Assembly: GCA_937926515.1 (NCBI GenBank)
Contig: CALAZZ010000102.1
Coordinates: 1 to 30,274, forward strand
Length of the DNA stretch: 30,274 bases
Direction of reading: 5' to 3'
From: an uncultured Bacteroidales bacterium
Lineage (GTDB): Bacteria > Bacteroidota > Bacteroidia > Bacteroidales > F082
The notes under the pieces are model-generated. The model did no database searches. It was given only the letters and a program-made list of their open reading frames with translations, and was not told where the DNA came from. Shown in pieces: positions 29,935 to 30,274 of the stretch. Position numbers and translations under genes: made by a program. The stretch's first letter is position 1; each line of letters opens with the position of its first letter.

Positions 29935-30274
29935 TTCGCGAAAAACACCTTTAGGATTTCCAAAATATTTTTCATTAAACAAGTACTTCATAAAGAATAT
30001 TTCTTTATCTTTGCTATCCTTTTTTTGATCGTACTAATATATTGGATTCGTCAAAAATTTAGTTGATCTTGCAGGGCAGGACGAATTTTTAATTAAATTC
30101 AAGTAAAGAGGCACCATTTGTCGGGCCGCGTATATAACTGCATATAAAGTGTTTAACTTACATATAATTTTAAATCAATTTTTTTTGAAAGAAATATTTG
30201 TGAGTAAATAAAAATGTTCTAATTTTGCAGCCCCAATTGAGGGAAAAGGTAAAGATAGCAGGGATTCAATTGGA
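29935..30274. other. Right-end intergenic region
   Basis: This 340-base AT-rich stretch contains no credible ORF. A second -7 match, TATCTTTG (30006-30013), lacks a good -33 element. The only well-supported signal is the promoter at 30197-30227. Confidence 0.4.
30197..30227 (+). promoter_or_regulatory. Strong promoter for a gene beyond the window
   Basis: TTTG (30197-30200), 19 bases, TAATTTTG (30220-30227) matches both consensus elements. The transcript should begin near 30233; its gene is outside the window. Confidence 0.6.

Overview
The window looks like a Bacteroidota chromosome. Evidence: repeated promoter elements of the TAnnTTTG (-7) type with TTG/TTTG about 18-21 bases upstream, essentially no Shine-Dalgarno sequences, a NusB of about 320 residues with a long N-terminal extension, a fused E1 alpha/beta dehydrogenase, and many lipoproteins and outer-membrane-type proteins. 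I cannot name a genus.

Layout. Bases 1-3000 are accessory DNA: a 24-base tandem array resembling the end of an IS21-type element, a possible tiny membrane protein, and a leftward three-gene operon (HEPN protein, unknown small protein, SecB-like chaperone). A divergent NYN-domain RNase gene follows, with an in-frame stop at codon 4 of its expected N-terminus and a terminator hairpin in its leader. Bases 3000-4700 carry a CPBP membrane protease and a double SRPBCC protein. Bases 5000-10900 hold three tandem secreted M14 carboxypeptidase paralogues plus a lipoprotein; the first paralogue has lost its catalytic residues. Bases 11000-20700 hold envelope and housekeeping genes: a TolB-like propeller, a prohibitin, SmpB, a periplasmic thioredoxin, a beta-helix lipoprotein, an NRK/uridine-kinase-like protein, an HD hydrolase, a DUF3298 protein and a Na/Pi cotransporter. 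Bases 20700-25900 run leftward: nusB, the fused E1, tsaC and a family 9 glycosyltransferase. Bases 26000-30274 run rightward: a pyrBI operon with an apparent leader-peptide attenuator, an AlbA_2 protein, an outer membrane protein and yaaA. A strong promoter at the right edge points to a gene beyond the window.

The two best leads are these. (1) The HEPN / unknown / SecB-like operon at 513-1740 has the gene order of a toxin-antitoxin-chaperone (TAC) module, but with families I do not know as a described TAC. Its middle protein ends in YALAA, the same five residues that end typical ssrA degradation tags, which suggests a ClpXP-labile antitoxin guarded by the chaperone. (2) The pyrBI leader has a promoter, a 39-codon open frame running through a perfect intrinsic terminator, and a stop codon just after it, which is the architecture of UTP-sensitive attenuation known from enterobacterial pyrBI. 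All functional statements rest on reading motifs by eye; no database search was run.
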